From: Janthinobacterium sp. SUN073
Lineage (GTDB): Bacteria > Pseudomonadota > Gammaproteobacteria > Burkholderiales > Burkholderiaceae_D
Assembly: GCF_030397665.1 (NCBI RefSeq)
Contig: NZ_JAPUBT010000014.1
Span: 111,263 to 175,262 of the forward strand
Length of the DNA stretch: 64,000 nucleotides
Reading direction: 5' to 3'
Below the pieces are notes generated by a model that ran no database searches, was not told where the DNA came from, and saw only the letters and a list, made by a program, of their open reading frames with translations. Position numbers and translations under genes: made by a program. Below are positions 38,430 through 47,283 of the stretch, in pieces; within the stretch, counting starts at the first letter, position 1; every line of letters begins with the position of its first letter.

Positions 38430-39449
38430 ATGAGCGCACAATCTACCTCCTCCACGATCCCCATGCCAGGCGGCACCATGACCGATTCCCTCAGTCACGC
38501 GCAAATGCTTTCCACCATGCGCAAGCAGCGCATCCAGGATTTTTTGTTCCACAAGGTGACGATGCTGTTCGCCCTGTCGGTGCTGATCGTCCTGGTGGGC
38601 ATCATCATTTCGCTGATCATGGAATCGATACCGGCCTTCAAGACCTTCGGCCTGCATTTCATCGTGTCGGCGGAATGGGACCCCGTCAATGACCAGTACG
38701 GCGCCCTGATCCCCATCATCGGCACCCTGGTGACGTCCGTCATCGCCCTGCTGATCGCCTTCCCCGTCAGCTTCGGCATCGCCCTGTTCCTCACGGAAAT
38801 CTGCCCGGCCTGGCTGCGCCGCCCGCTGGGCACGGCTGTCGAGCTGCTGGCCGGCGTGCCATCGATCATCTACGGCATATGGGGCCTGTTTGTCTTCGCG
38901 CCCCTGTTTGCCGACCACGTCCAGCCCATCCTGAAAGCCACCCTCGGTAACGTGCCCGTCATCGGCCAGCTGTTCAGCGGCCCCATGATGGGCATCGGCT
39001 TGCTGACGGCCGGCCTGGTGCTGGCCATCATGATCATCCCTTTCATCGCTTCCGTGATGCGCGACGTATTCGAGATCGTCCCTGCCGTGCTGAAAGAATC
39101 CGCATACGGCCTGGGCTGCACACGCTGGGAAGTGGTGCGCAAGATCGTCTTGCCATATACCAAGACCGGCGTCGTCGGCGGCGTCATGCTGGGCCTGGGC
39201 CGCGCACTGGGCGAAACCATGGCCGTGACCTTCGTCATCGGCAATGCCAACAAGCTGTCGTGGTCGCTGTTTGCCGCCGGTAACAGCATCACCTCGCTGC
39301 TGGCGAATGAATTCGGCGAAGCGCAATCCGAACTGCACGTGGCGTCGCTGTTCTCGCTGGCGCTGATCCTGTTTGTCATCACTTTTATCGTCTTATCCGC
39401 CGCCAAGCTGATGCTGGCAGGCATGTCCCGCAAGGAAGGCACGAAATGA
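38430..39449 (+). CDS. pstC: Phosphate ABC transporter permease PstC
   Basis: Inner-membrane permease of the Pst phosphate importer, 339 aa. An N-terminal cytoplasmic tail is followed by six membrane helices. The family motif is visible at LLAGVPSIIYGIWGLFVFAP, and the EAA-like loop at KESAYGLGCTRWEVVRKIVL. The TGA overlaps the pstA start (ATGA). Confidence 0.96.
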   Translation: MSAQSTSSTIPMPGGTMTDSLSHAQMLSTMRKQRIQDFLFHKVTMLFALSVLIVLVGIIISLIMESIPAFKTFGLHFIVSAEWDPVNDQYGALIPIIGTLVTSVIALLIAFPVSFGIALFLTEICPAWLRRPLGTAVELLAGVPSIIYGIWGLFVFAPLFADHVQPILKATLGNVPVIGQLFSGPMMGIGLLTAGLVLAIMIIPFIASVMRDVFEIVPAVLKESAYGLGCTRWEVVRKIVLPYTKTGVVGGVMLGLGRALGETMAVTFVIGNANKLSWSLFAAGNSITSLLANEFGEAQSELHVASLFSLALILFVITFIVLSAAKLMLAGMSRKEGTK

Positions 39450-40342
39450 GCCAACTCAGCCAAGTTAGCCCCCACGACGTTCCGGCCAAGCCGGCCATGA
39501 ATCCTGTCTACCGCAAGCGTTTGCTGATGCACCGCATCGGCATCGCCTTGTCGGTGGCGGCCATGGCCCTGGGCCTGGCAGTGCTGGTGTGGATTTTGTT
39601 CACGCTGGTGATCAAGGGTTTCGGCGCCCTGTCCGTCGACCTGTTCACGCAAACCACGCCGGCCCCCGGCAGCGAAGGCGGCGGCTTGATCAATGCCATC
39701 GTCGGCAGTGCCCTGATGGTGGGCTTGGCTACCGTGGTCAGCACCCCGATCGGTATCCTGGCGGGCATCTACCTGGCCGAATACGGCGAAGAAAACAAGT
39801 TTGCCCAAGTGACACGCTTTGTGACGGACATCATGCTGTCGGCCCCGTCCATCGTCATCGGCCTGTTCGTGTATGCGCTGTACGTGGCGCATGTGAAACA
39901 CTTCTCCGGTTACGCGGGCGCCATCGCCCTGTCGCTGATCGCCGTGCCGGTGGTGGTGCGCACGACGGACAATATGCTGCGTTTGGTACCGAACAGCCTG
40001 CTGGAAGCCGCGTTTGCCCTCGGCGCGCCGCGCTGGAAGGTCGCCACGCTGGTGCGCTTGCGCGCTGTGAAAGCTGGCGTCATCACCGGTGTCCTGCTGG
40101 CCCTGGCCCGCATCGCGGGCGAAACGGCACCGCTGCTGTTCACGGCCCTGAATAACCAGTTCCAAAGCTTCAACATGAATGCGCCAATGGCCAACTTGCC
40201 GTCCGTCATCGCATCGTTCGCGATGAGCCCGTACGACAACTGGCGCTCGCTGGCCTGGGGCGGCGCACTGCTGATCACCTTCAGCGTGCTGGCCTTGAAT
40301 ATCCTGTCGCGCACCGTGTTCAGCCAAAAAGTCCCTAATTAA
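39446..40342 (+). CDS. pstA: Phosphate ABC transporter permease PstA
   Basis: Second permease subunit, 298 aa, with six membrane helices. Typical segments are TPIGILAGIYLAEYG and the EAA loop LLEAAFALGAPRWKVATLV. ATG 39446 overlaps the pstC stop. Confidence 0.96.
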   Translation: MSQLSQVSPHDVPAKPAMNPVYRKRLLMHRIGIALSVAAMALGLAVLVWILFTLVIKGFGALSVDLFTQTTPAPGSEGGGLINAIVGSALMVGLATVVSTPIGILAGIYLAEYGEENKFAQVTRFVTDIMLSAPSIVIGLFVYALYVAHVKHFSGYAGAIALSLIAVPVVVRTTDNMLRLVPNSLLEAAFALGAPRWKVATLVRLRAVKAGVITGVLLALARIAGETAPLLFTALNNQFQSFNMNAPMANLPSVIASFAMSPYDNWRSLAWGGALLITFSVLALNILSRTVFSQKVPN

Positions 40343-40368
40343 ACAGATACCGAGCGAAGCGAACCCAT

Positions 40369-41163
40369 ATGAATACGCAAATGAATCCAGCCCAAGACCT
40401 GGCACCAAAGAAAAAAACCATCGAGATTTCGGGCCTGAACTTTTTTTACGGCAAAACACAAAGCTTGCATAACGTCAACTTGGACATCCACGAGAAGAAG
40501 GTCACCGCTTTCATTGGCCCGTCCGGTTGCGGCAAGTCAACCCTGCTGCGCACCCTGAACCGCATGTATGACCTGTATCCGGGCCAGCGCGCGGAAGGTT
40601 CCATCCTGTATCGCGGCCGCAACGTGCTCGACGCGGACCAGGACGTTAACATGCTGCGCGCCAAGGTCGGCATGGTGTTCCAGAAGCCGACGCCGTTCCC
40701 CATGTCCGTGTACGACAACATCGCCTTCGGCGTGCGCTTGTATGAAGACCTGTCGAAAGGCGAGATGGATGAGCGCGTCGAGTGGGCTCTGAAAAAGGCC
40801 GCGCTGTGGGGCGAGGTCAAGGATAAGCTGAACAAGAGCGGCCTGTCGCTGTCGGGCGGCCAGCAGCAGCGCCTGTGCATCGCGCGCGGCGTTGCCGTGA
40901 AACCGGACGTGCTGCTGCTCGATGAGCCGACCTCGGCGCTGGACCCGATCTCGACCTCGAAAGTGGAAGAGCTGATCAGCGAACTGAAACAGGATTACAC
41001 GATCGCCATCGTGACGCACAATATGCAGCAGGCGGCGCGCTGCTCCGACTACACTGCCTATATGTACCTGGGCGAACTGGTGGAATTCGGCGAAACGGAC
41101 CAGATCTTCATGAATCCGGCCCGCAAGGAAACGCAGGATTACATCACGGGCCGCTTCGGCTGA
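40369..41163 (+). CDS. pstB: Phosphate ABC transporter ATPase PstB
   Basis: ATPase of the Pst importer, 264 aa. It has Walker A GPSGCGKSTLLRTLNRM, signature LSGGQQQRLCIARG and Walker B VLLLDEPTSALDP. The C-terminal DYITGRFG is characteristic of PstB. It lies between pstA and phoU in one operon. Confidence 0.97.
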   Translation: MNTQMNPAQDLAPKKKTIEISGLNFFYGKTQSLHNVNLDIHEKKVTAFIGPSGCGKSTLLRTLNRMYDLYPGQRAEGSILYRGRNVLDADQDVNMLRAKVGMVFQKPTPFPMSVYDNIAFGVRLYEDLSKGEMDERVEWALKKAALWGEVKDKLNKSGLSLSGGQQQRLCIARGVAVKPDVLLLDEPTSALDPISTSKVEELISELKQDYTIAIVTHNMQQAARCSDYTAYMYLGELVEFGETDQIFMNPARKETQDYITGRFG

Positions 41164-41211
41164 TCCACCCGGAATAACGACATACAAGACAACTGAATAC
41201 GGAGAGACAGC

Positions 41212-41922
41212 ATGTTAGGCGAACATTCATCCAAGCAATACGACAACGAACTCGAAGCGATCCGCTCGAAAGTGCTCCTGATGGGCGGCATCGTTGAAAC
41301 CCAGTTTCTCGACGCGATGACGTGCTTTCGCATCGGCAACCCGGAACGCGCCGACCGCGTGATGCGCGAAGACGACGTCGTCAACCAGCTGGAAGTGTCG
41401 CTGGACGACGCCTGCAGCCATTTGATCGTGCGCCGCCAGCCGGCCGCCAACGATTTGCGCACCATCATGGCCACCATCAAGGTGATTACCGACCTCGAAC
41501 GCGTAGGCGACGAGGCGACCAAAATCGCCCGCGTGGCGAAGAATTTGCACAAGCGGGGCAATGGCGTCGTCAACCACTACGAGATGGTGCGCGGCATTGC
41601 CAACACGGCCACCGACATGCTGCACGATGCGCTCGATGCATTCGCGCGCAACGATGGCAAGCAGGCCTTACAATTAATTGCACAAGATGCCATCATCGAC
41701 CATGAGTTTCGGTCTATCATGCGCAACTTGATTACCTTTATGATGGAAGACCCGCGCACGATTTCGGCGGCGCTCGATACCCTGTGGGTGGCCAAGGCCA
41801 TCGAACGGATCGGCGACCATGCGAAAAACATCGCCGAATACGTGATTTACGTGGTTGAAGGCAAGGACATCCGCCACACCAAGGTGGCTGCTCCCGCCAT
41901 TTCCGAGGAGCTCCCTGAGTAA
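41212..41922 (+). CDS. phoU: Phosphate signalling protein PhoU
   Basis: Negative regulator that links the Pst transporter to PhoR. The 236-aa protein has the two PhoU helical repeats with ExxxD metal sites (RVMREDDVVNQLE; IERIGDHAKNIAEYVIY). It lies five bases upstream of phoB. Confidence 0.97.
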   Translation: MLGEHSSKQYDNELEAIRSKVLLMGGIVETQFLDAMTCFRIGNPERADRVMREDDVVNQLEVSLDDACSHLIVRRQPAANDLRTIMATIKVITDLERVGDEATKIARVAKNLHKRGNGVVNHYEMVRGIANTATDMLHDALDAFARNDGKQALQLIAQDAIIDHEFRSIMRNLITFMMEDPRTISAALDTLWVAKAIERIGDHAKNIAEYVIYVVEGKDIRHTKVAAPAISEELPE

Positions 41923-41927
41923 GCTTT

Positions 41928-42617
41928 ATGGCATCTGATAAAACCACGGTATTGATTGTTGAAGATGAGCCGGCCATCGTTGAACTGGTGACCTATTCGC
42001 TGCGCGAATCCGGCTGGAATTGCTGTTCCGTACAAAACGTTGCCGATGCCTGGGAATTCATCCAGCACCGCACGCCGCACCTGATCCTGCTGGACTGGAT
42101 GCTGCCGGACCAGACGGGCTTGCGCCTGCTGTCGCGCATCCGCGCCGACCGCAATTTCGCCGCCATCCCCGTCATCATGCTCACCGCCAAGAGCATGGAA
42201 GAAGACAAGCTGGCCGGCCTGAACAGCGGGGCCGACGATTACGTCACCAAGCCGTTCTCGCCGCGCGAGCTGCTGGCGCGCGCCAAAGCGCTGTTGCGAC
42301 GCAAGAGTCCGGAACACGCGCAGGCGCCCATGCGCGCCGGCAACGTGGCGCTGGACCCCGTCAGCTGCACCGTGATGATGGATGAACAGAAGATTGATAT
42401 CGGCCATGCCGAATACAAGCTGCTGAAATTCCTGCTGGCCCATCCGGAGCGCGTGTTTTCGCGCAGCCAGCTGCTCGACAAGGTGTGGGGCGACCATGTG
42501 GTGATCGAGGAACGCACGGTCGATGTCCACGTATTGCGCTTGCGCAAAGCCTTGAAAGAGGCGGAAAGCCTGATCAAGACGGTGCGCAGCGTCGGCTACA
42601 TGTTGTCTGAAAAGTAA
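41928..42617 (+). CDS. phoB: Phosphate regulon response regulator PhoB
   Basis: OmpR-family regulator, 229 aa. The receiver has phosphoacceptor D56 (LILLDWMLPDQTG) and TAKSMEEDKLAGLNSGADDY. The winged helix ends TVDVHVLRLRKALKEAESL. It should bind the Pho boxes found near 37.0-37.2 kb. Confidence 0.97.
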   Translation: MASDKTTVLIVEDEPAIVELVTYSLRESGWNCCSVQNVADAWEFIQHRTPHLILLDWMLPDQTGLRLLSRIRADRNFAAIPVIMLTAKSMEEDKLAGLNSGADDYVTKPFSPRELLARAKALLRRKSPEHAQAPMRAGNVALDPVSCTVMMDEQKIDIGHAEYKLLKFLLAHPERVFSRSQLLDKVWGDHVVIEERTVDVHVLRLRKALKEAESLIKTVRSVGYMLSEK

Positions 42618-42628
42618 AGCTGGTCTCT

Positions 42629-43945
42629 ATGAATCCGAAATTGCTGTTCTGGGTGCCGGCCGCCTTGCGCATGGTGCTGGCGCTGCTGGGCGTGGCCATC
42701 GTCTGGTATCTGTTTGGCGCCACGTATGCGCTGGGCATCGCCTTCGTGCTGATGGCCATGATGGTGTTCGTGCAGCTCTCGTATCTGTTCCAGCTGAGTA
42801 ACTGGCTGGACAATCCGCAAAGCGCCAGGCTGCCCGACGGCTGGGGCGCCTGGACCAGCATCTTCGCGCGCCTGTACCGCATGCGCCGCGACGACGAGAA
42901 AAACCAGGCCGAGCTGACGGAATGGCTGGCGCGTTTCCGCCAGGCCATGCACCTGTTGCCCGACGGCGTAGTCATCATGGACGATGTGCTGTTCCTCGAA
43001 TGGTGCAACCCGGCCGCCGAGAAACACCTGGGCCTGACGCACGAGCGCGACAAGGGCATGCGCGTCACCAACCTGATCCGCAGCCCCGAGTTTATGGATT
43101 ACATCATCCTGGGCCGCTACGACCAGCCGCTGACGATCACTTTCCGCAACCGCAAGCTGATCGTGCAAATCATTCCGTTCGAGAACCGCCGCCAGATTCT
43201 CGTCACGCACGATGTGACGGAGACGGAACGCATCGAAATGATGCGCCGCGACTTCATCGCCAATGCCTCGCACGAATTGCGCACGCCGCTCACCGTCATC
43301 GTCGGCTTCCTGGAAATCGCTTCCGCCGAGCTGGACCTCGATGCCGCCACGCGCGCCGCCCACCTCAAGCTGATGACGGAGCAGGGCCACCGCATGCAGC
43401 ATTTGATCGAGGACATGCTGACCCTGTCGCGCCTGGAATCGGTCGACTATCCGCTGCGCCCCGAACCCGTGGATATCAAGAAGCTCATGCAGCAAGTCTT
43501 GCGCGATGCCAAGGGTTTGTCGGCTGGTAAGCACGAGATCAAGATGGAATGCAACGGTCCCGACGTGCTGGGCAGCTATGACGAGCTGTACAGCGCGTTT
43601 GGCAACCTGGCGTCGAACGCCGTGCGCTATACGCCGGCCGGCGGCAGCATCGCCTTGCGCTGGCAGGATGGTCCGGCCGGACCGCAATTCATCGCGCAAG
43701 ACACGGGCATCGGCATCAGCCAGGAGCATATTTCGCGCCTGACCGAGCGTTTCTACCGCGTCGACAAGAGCCGTTCGCGCGAAACCCAGGGCACGGGCCT
43801 GGGCCTGGCCATCGTCAAGCACGTGCTGCTGCGCCACGGGGGGACTCTGGCCATCCAGTCCGTGGCCGACAAGGGCAGCAGCTTCATCGTCAGCATGCCG
43901 AAGTCCGTCGTCACGCCGCTGCAGGGCGAATTGCTGGTCAAGTAG
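42629..43945 (+). CDS. phoR: Phosphate regulon sensor kinase PhoR
   Basis: Membrane histidine kinase, 438 aa. Two N-terminal membrane helices (LLFWVPAALRMVLALLGVAI and the next) lack a large periplasmic domain, as in E. coli PhoR. A PAS domain (FRQAMHLLPDGVVIMDDVLF) follows. H215 lies in NASHELRTPLTVIVGFLE, and the ATPase domain has the N box near NLASNAVRYTPAGG and GTGLGLAIVKHV. A hairpin AGGGGG/CCCCCT lies just after it at 43951-43970, without a T run. Confidence 0.96.
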   Translation: MNPKLLFWVPAALRMVLALLGVAIVWYLFGATYALGIAFVLMAMMVFVQLSYLFQLSNWLDNPQSARLPDGWGAWTSIFARLYRMRRDDEKNQAELTEWLARFRQAMHLLPDGVVIMDDVLFLEWCNPAAEKHLGLTHERDKGMRVTNLIRSPEFMDYIILGRYDQPLTITFRNRKLIVQIIPFENRRQILVTHDVTETERIEMMRRDFIANASHELRTPLTVIVGFLEIASAELDLDAATRAAHLKLMTEQGHRMQHLIEDMLTLSRLESVDYPLRPEPVDIKKLMQQVLRDAKGLSAGKHEIKMECNGPDVLGSYDELYSAFGNLASNAVRYTPAGGSIALRWQDGPAGPQFIAQDTGIGISQEHISRLTERFYRVDKSRSRETQGTGLGLAIVKHVLLRHGGTLAIQSVADKGSSFIVSMPKSVVTPLQGELLVK

Positions 43946-44012
43946 TGCGCAGGGGGCGATAGTTCCCCCTGGCGGCTGGTGCAATGTTGGCATAAGTCGT
44001 TACAATCAGGCC

Positions 44013-45209
44013 ATGACTTTAATCAACGCCTCTTTTCGCCACGCCGGCGCGCAGCAACTGGCCCAATCGCTGCAGGCTGCGCGCCAGGACACGCTTTCCC
44101 TGTTCGACTGTTATGTCAGTGCCGGGCTGGACGTGGTGGCGGGCCTGCCACGCCATCCGCGCCTCAATCCACCGTTATGGCAGCTCGCGCATATCGCCTG
44201 GTTCGCCGAGTGGTTCATCCTGCGCGAAGCCGCTTCCAGCCATCCAGCCGACGCCATCTACAATTCCCTGCTGACACGGGGCGACGATATGTTCGACGCC
44301 AATATGCTGGAGCAGCGTGCGCGCTGGAAGCTGGAACTGCCCAGTCCGGGCGCCGTGAAAACGTATTGCCGCGAAGTGCTCGACCGGGTGCTCGATAAAC
44401 TCTCGCGCGAACCCAACGTCGACAGCGCCCTGGCGCCGTACCGGCTGGCGCTGGCGCAGGAAGACTTGTGTGGCGAGGAAATGCTGGTCGGCTTGCAATG
44501 GCTGGGCCTGGAAGCGCCCGAATCCCTCGCGTCCAGCCCGGCCTTGCCGCCAGGCGCGGGCGAGATCGCCTTTCCCGGCGGTACCATCGCACTGGGCTCG
44601 CCGCGCGGGGCCGGGTTTGCCTTCGACAATGAATCGCCGCCCCATGCCTGCTATGTGGCGCCGTTTTCCATCGATGCTTGCGCCGTCTCGAACGCCCAGT
44701 TTGCTGATTTTGTCGCCGATGGCGGCTACCAGAACCGCCAGTTCTGGAGCGCGGCCGGCAGCGCCTGGCTGATGCGGCAGGAGCGCTCGTCGCCCCTGTA
44801 CTGGCTGCGCGAAGCGACGCAGTGGCGCACCATGCGTTTCGGCCAGCGCACGACCTTGCCGCCGAATGAAGCCGTGCGCCACATCAATCTGTATGAGGCG
44901 CAAGCCTACTGCGCCTGGGCGGGGCGCCGCCTGGCGACCGAGGCGGAATGGGAGTATGCTGCGCTGTCCGGCCACCCGCGCTTTCACTGGGGCCAGGTGT
45001 GGGAATGGACGGCGACGCCGTTCGAGCCGTATCCGGGCTTTGCGGTGGATGCCTGGCGCGAATATTCGGCGCCGTATTTCATGCAGCACCAGGTGCTGCG
45101 CGGCGCCGCCTTCGCCACGCCGCCGCGCCTGCATTCGCCCCGCATGCGCGCCTTCCACGCGCCCGAACGGGGCGACATCTTTGCCGGCCTGCGCACCTGC
45201 GCCTGGTAG
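44013..45209 (+). CDS. EgtB/SenA-like DinB-FGE protein with altered metal ligands
   Basis: A 398-aa protein with the EgtB-type layout: an N-terminal DinB-like four-helix domain and a C-terminal formylglycine-generating-enzyme (FGE) fold. The ending (VWEWTATPFEPYPGF, RGAAFATPPRLHSPRMRAF, FAGLRTCAW) fits the EgtB-related/selenoneine synthase SenA branch. EgtB-type enzymes bind iron through one His in the LAH motif and two in HExxxH. Here LAHIAWF keeps H60, but the second motif reads LALAQEDLCGEEML, putting Q149 and C153 where histidines are expected. No senB, senC or egtD gene is nearby. It may have lost or changed activity. Confidence 0.8.
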   Translation: MTLINASFRHAGAQQLAQSLQAARQDTLSLFDCYVSAGLDVVAGLPRHPRLNPPLWQLAHIAWFAEWFILREAASSHPADAIYNSLLTRGDDMFDANMLEQRARWKLELPSPGAVKTYCREVLDRVLDKLSREPNVDSALAPYRLALAQEDLCGEEMLVGLQWLGLEAPESLASSPALPPGAGEIAFPGGTIALGSPRGAGFAFDNESPPHACYVAPFSIDACAVSNAQFADFVADGGYQNRQFWSAAGSAWLMRQERSSPLYWLREATQWRTMRFGQRTTLPPNEAVRHINLYEAQAYCAWAGRRLATEAEWEYAALSGHPRFHWGQVWEWTATPFEPYPGFAVDAWREYSAPYFMQHQVLRGAAFATPPRLHSPRMRAFHAPERGDIFAGLRTCAW

Positions 45210-45242
45210 CGCGCCGAGAACAGACATCATTTCAGGATACCC

Positions 45243-47189
45243 TTGAGTACAGATAACGCCCCGCAGTTCATTCCCAAACGCATCACGCCCACGCCGGAGC
45301 AGGTGGCCATCCAGACGGCGCAAAAGAAAGTGGTCTTGATCGACGCCAATGCCGGCGCGGCCAAGACGACGACCCTGGCCCTGCGCCTGGCCGAGGCCTT
45401 GCACCGGGGCCGCGCGCCCGAACGCATGCTGGCCCTCGTGTTCACCGAGGCGGCGCGCGTGGCCCTGCGCCAGCGGCTGCTGGAAGTGGGCGTGCCGCTT
45501 GGCGTTGTCAAGCGCCTGAGCGTCGATACCTTCGATGCGTTTGCCGCCAAGGTGCTGCTGCAGCTGGAAAACATGCAGGTGGCATTCATGCGCAGCGATG
45601 AAGAGCTGCGCCCCGTGGCGTGGGAAGCACTGGAAGTGGTCTCCGAGAAATACGCCCACCGCTATCCGCTGGAAATCAATACGACCAACGGTGCCATCGC
45701 CGAGTTTTTGAAACTGCAATTGCGCACCAAGGCGCGCCTGGATTTTCAAAATCCTGATTTCGAGAGCAATTCCCTCGATGACAACCTGGAAATGCTGGGC
45801 ATGTCCCGCACGCATTATCTGTGGCTGCGCGAATATGAAGCCTTGCGCGGCGCCGACACGGGCGATATCCAGTTCCGCGCGCCGTTCGACGCCACCTACG
45901 ACCTGGTGCGCATGCTTGACGGTGACGAACCGCTGCGCCAGCAATTGCCGGCCTTCCAGATCATCGTGGCCGATGAATTGCACGACTTGAACGAAGCGTC
46001 GTTCCGCCTGCTGACCATGCTGATACGCCGCGGCAACGCATTTTTCTGCGGCGCCGGCGACAAGGATCAAGTGATCTACACGTGGTCGGGCGCCGATCAC
46101 CGCTTTTTGCGCCAGCGTTTCGAGCAGGAGTTCCCGGCCTTGCAGCGGCTGCCGCTGACGGCATCCTACCGTTACGGCCCGCAACTGGCGCAGGCGGTCG
46201 GCGTGTTGAAAAACAAGGCCAGCGTGTCGGCCCTGGCGCGCGCCACCCATATCGACGTGCTGGAGTACGACCATGCGCAGCCGCAAGCGTGCAGCGCCCA
46301 GTTGATCGCCGCGCTCGAACACGCGCATGCGGGCACCACGGCCATTTTGCTGCGCGCCCGCGATCAGGCGATTCGCGTGGAAACGGCCTTGTTCCAGAGC
46401 GGCATCGCGTATGGCCTGGTGGACATGAACAGCTATTTGCTGAGCCTGGAAGTGCTGATGCTGCGCGGCATGGTCGCCATCGCCCGCAAGGATTTACATG
46501 CGATCAAGAGCGGCCCGCGCCGTGGCGACATCCTCGAAGCGCTGGTGGCCTTCGCGGAAATCCCGTTTACGCGCGCGGAATTGCAGCAAGCCAAGGCCGA
46601 CGTGGCCAACTATCCGGACTTGCTGGAAGGTTTCTTGACGAACCAGTTGGCCAAGTCGCACAACCAGGACAAGGCGGCGCTGACCCTGGCCGCCGTCGAT
46701 TACCTGCGCGCGCTGCCTCCCGACGCTTTGGCGGGGGACGCCCTGCAGCACATCTTTGGCCTGATGCAGCTGGAGCAGACGGCGCGCCGCATCTATGTCG
46801 ACCCGGCCCAGGCGCGGGTCGTCGCCCGTTCCTTGCACGGTTTCATTGCCGTGTGCCGCGAAGCGGGCGTGGCGCTGGGTGGCTTTGCCGGCTGGCTGGG
46901 CGAGATGGAAGATGCCGTGACGGTCTCGACCGGCAAGGCCAAACTGGTGATCGCCTGCATCGACCAGATCAAGGGCCTCGAATACAACCATGTCATCCTG
47001 CCTTACCTGGCCGTCGATGAATTCCCACGCAGCAAGACCGACCCGCTGGAAGAGGAAAACCGTTTCTATGTGGCCGCCACGCGCGCACGCGACAGGCTGA
47101 CCTTGCTGACGCCGCAAGACCCGGCCTACCGGAGCCGCTACATCGCCGCCCTGCAGCTGAAAAACAAGATTGTTGCGCCGAAAGCATAA
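45243..47189 (+). CDS. UvrD/Rep-like superfamily 1 helicase with non-canonical P-loop
   Basis: A 648-aa SF1 helicase. Motifs in order are a Q-like TPTPEQVAIQTA, motif I ANAGAAKTTT (K41), motif Ia VFTEAARVALRQRL, motif II VADELHDLNEA, motif III GDKDQVIYTWSGAD, motif IV ASYRYGPQL, motif V GLEYNHVILPYLAVDEFP and motif VI EENRFYVAATRARDRLTLL. In motif I an Ala replaces the Gly that normally precedes Lys, and motif II reads DELHD instead of DEFQD. The start is TTG at 45243 behind CAGGA. It follows the EgtB-like gene by 33 bases. Specific role unknown. Confidence 0.88.
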   Translation: MSTDNAPQFIPKRITPTPEQVAIQTAQKKVVLIDANAGAAKTTTLALRLAEALHRGRAPERMLALVFTEAARVALRQRLLEVGVPLGVVKRLSVDTFDAFAAKVLLQLENMQVAFMRSDEELRPVAWEALEVVSEKYAHRYPLEINTTNGAIAEFLKLQLRTKARLDFQNPDFESNSLDDNLEMLGMSRTHYLWLREYEALRGADTGDIQFRAPFDATYDLVRMLDGDEPLRQQLPAFQIIVADELHDLNEASFRLLTMLIRRGNAFFCGAGDKDQVIYTWSGADHRFLRQRFEQEFPALQRLPLTASYRYGPQLAQAVGVLKNKASVSALARATHIDVLEYDHAQPQACSAQLIAALEHAHAGTTAILLRARDQAIRVETALFQSGIAYGLVDMNSYLLSLEVLMLRGMVAIARKDLHAIKSGPRRGDILEALVAFAEIPFTRAELQQAKADVANYPDLLEGFLTNQLAKSHNQDKAALTLAAVDYLRALPPDALAGDALQHIFGLMQLEQTARRIYVDPAQARVVARSLHGFIAVCREAGVALGGFAGWLGEMEDAVTVSTGKAKLVIACIDQIKGLEYNHVILPYLAVDEFPRSKTDPLEEENRFYVAATRARDRLTLLTPQDPAYRSRYIAALQLKNKIVAPKA

Positions 47190-47283
47190 ATCTTTTGCCG
47201 CTCGACCTCTTTTTGCGAAAGCGCAAACGGGGCATACTGGCTTGGTGTGATTGACAGCAATCTAACCAGACAGGGAGTAAAGC

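Noticed and set aside
43951..43970. Hairpin after phoR as a terminator
   Set aside because: A good stem but no T run; recorded only as a possible stabilising structure.
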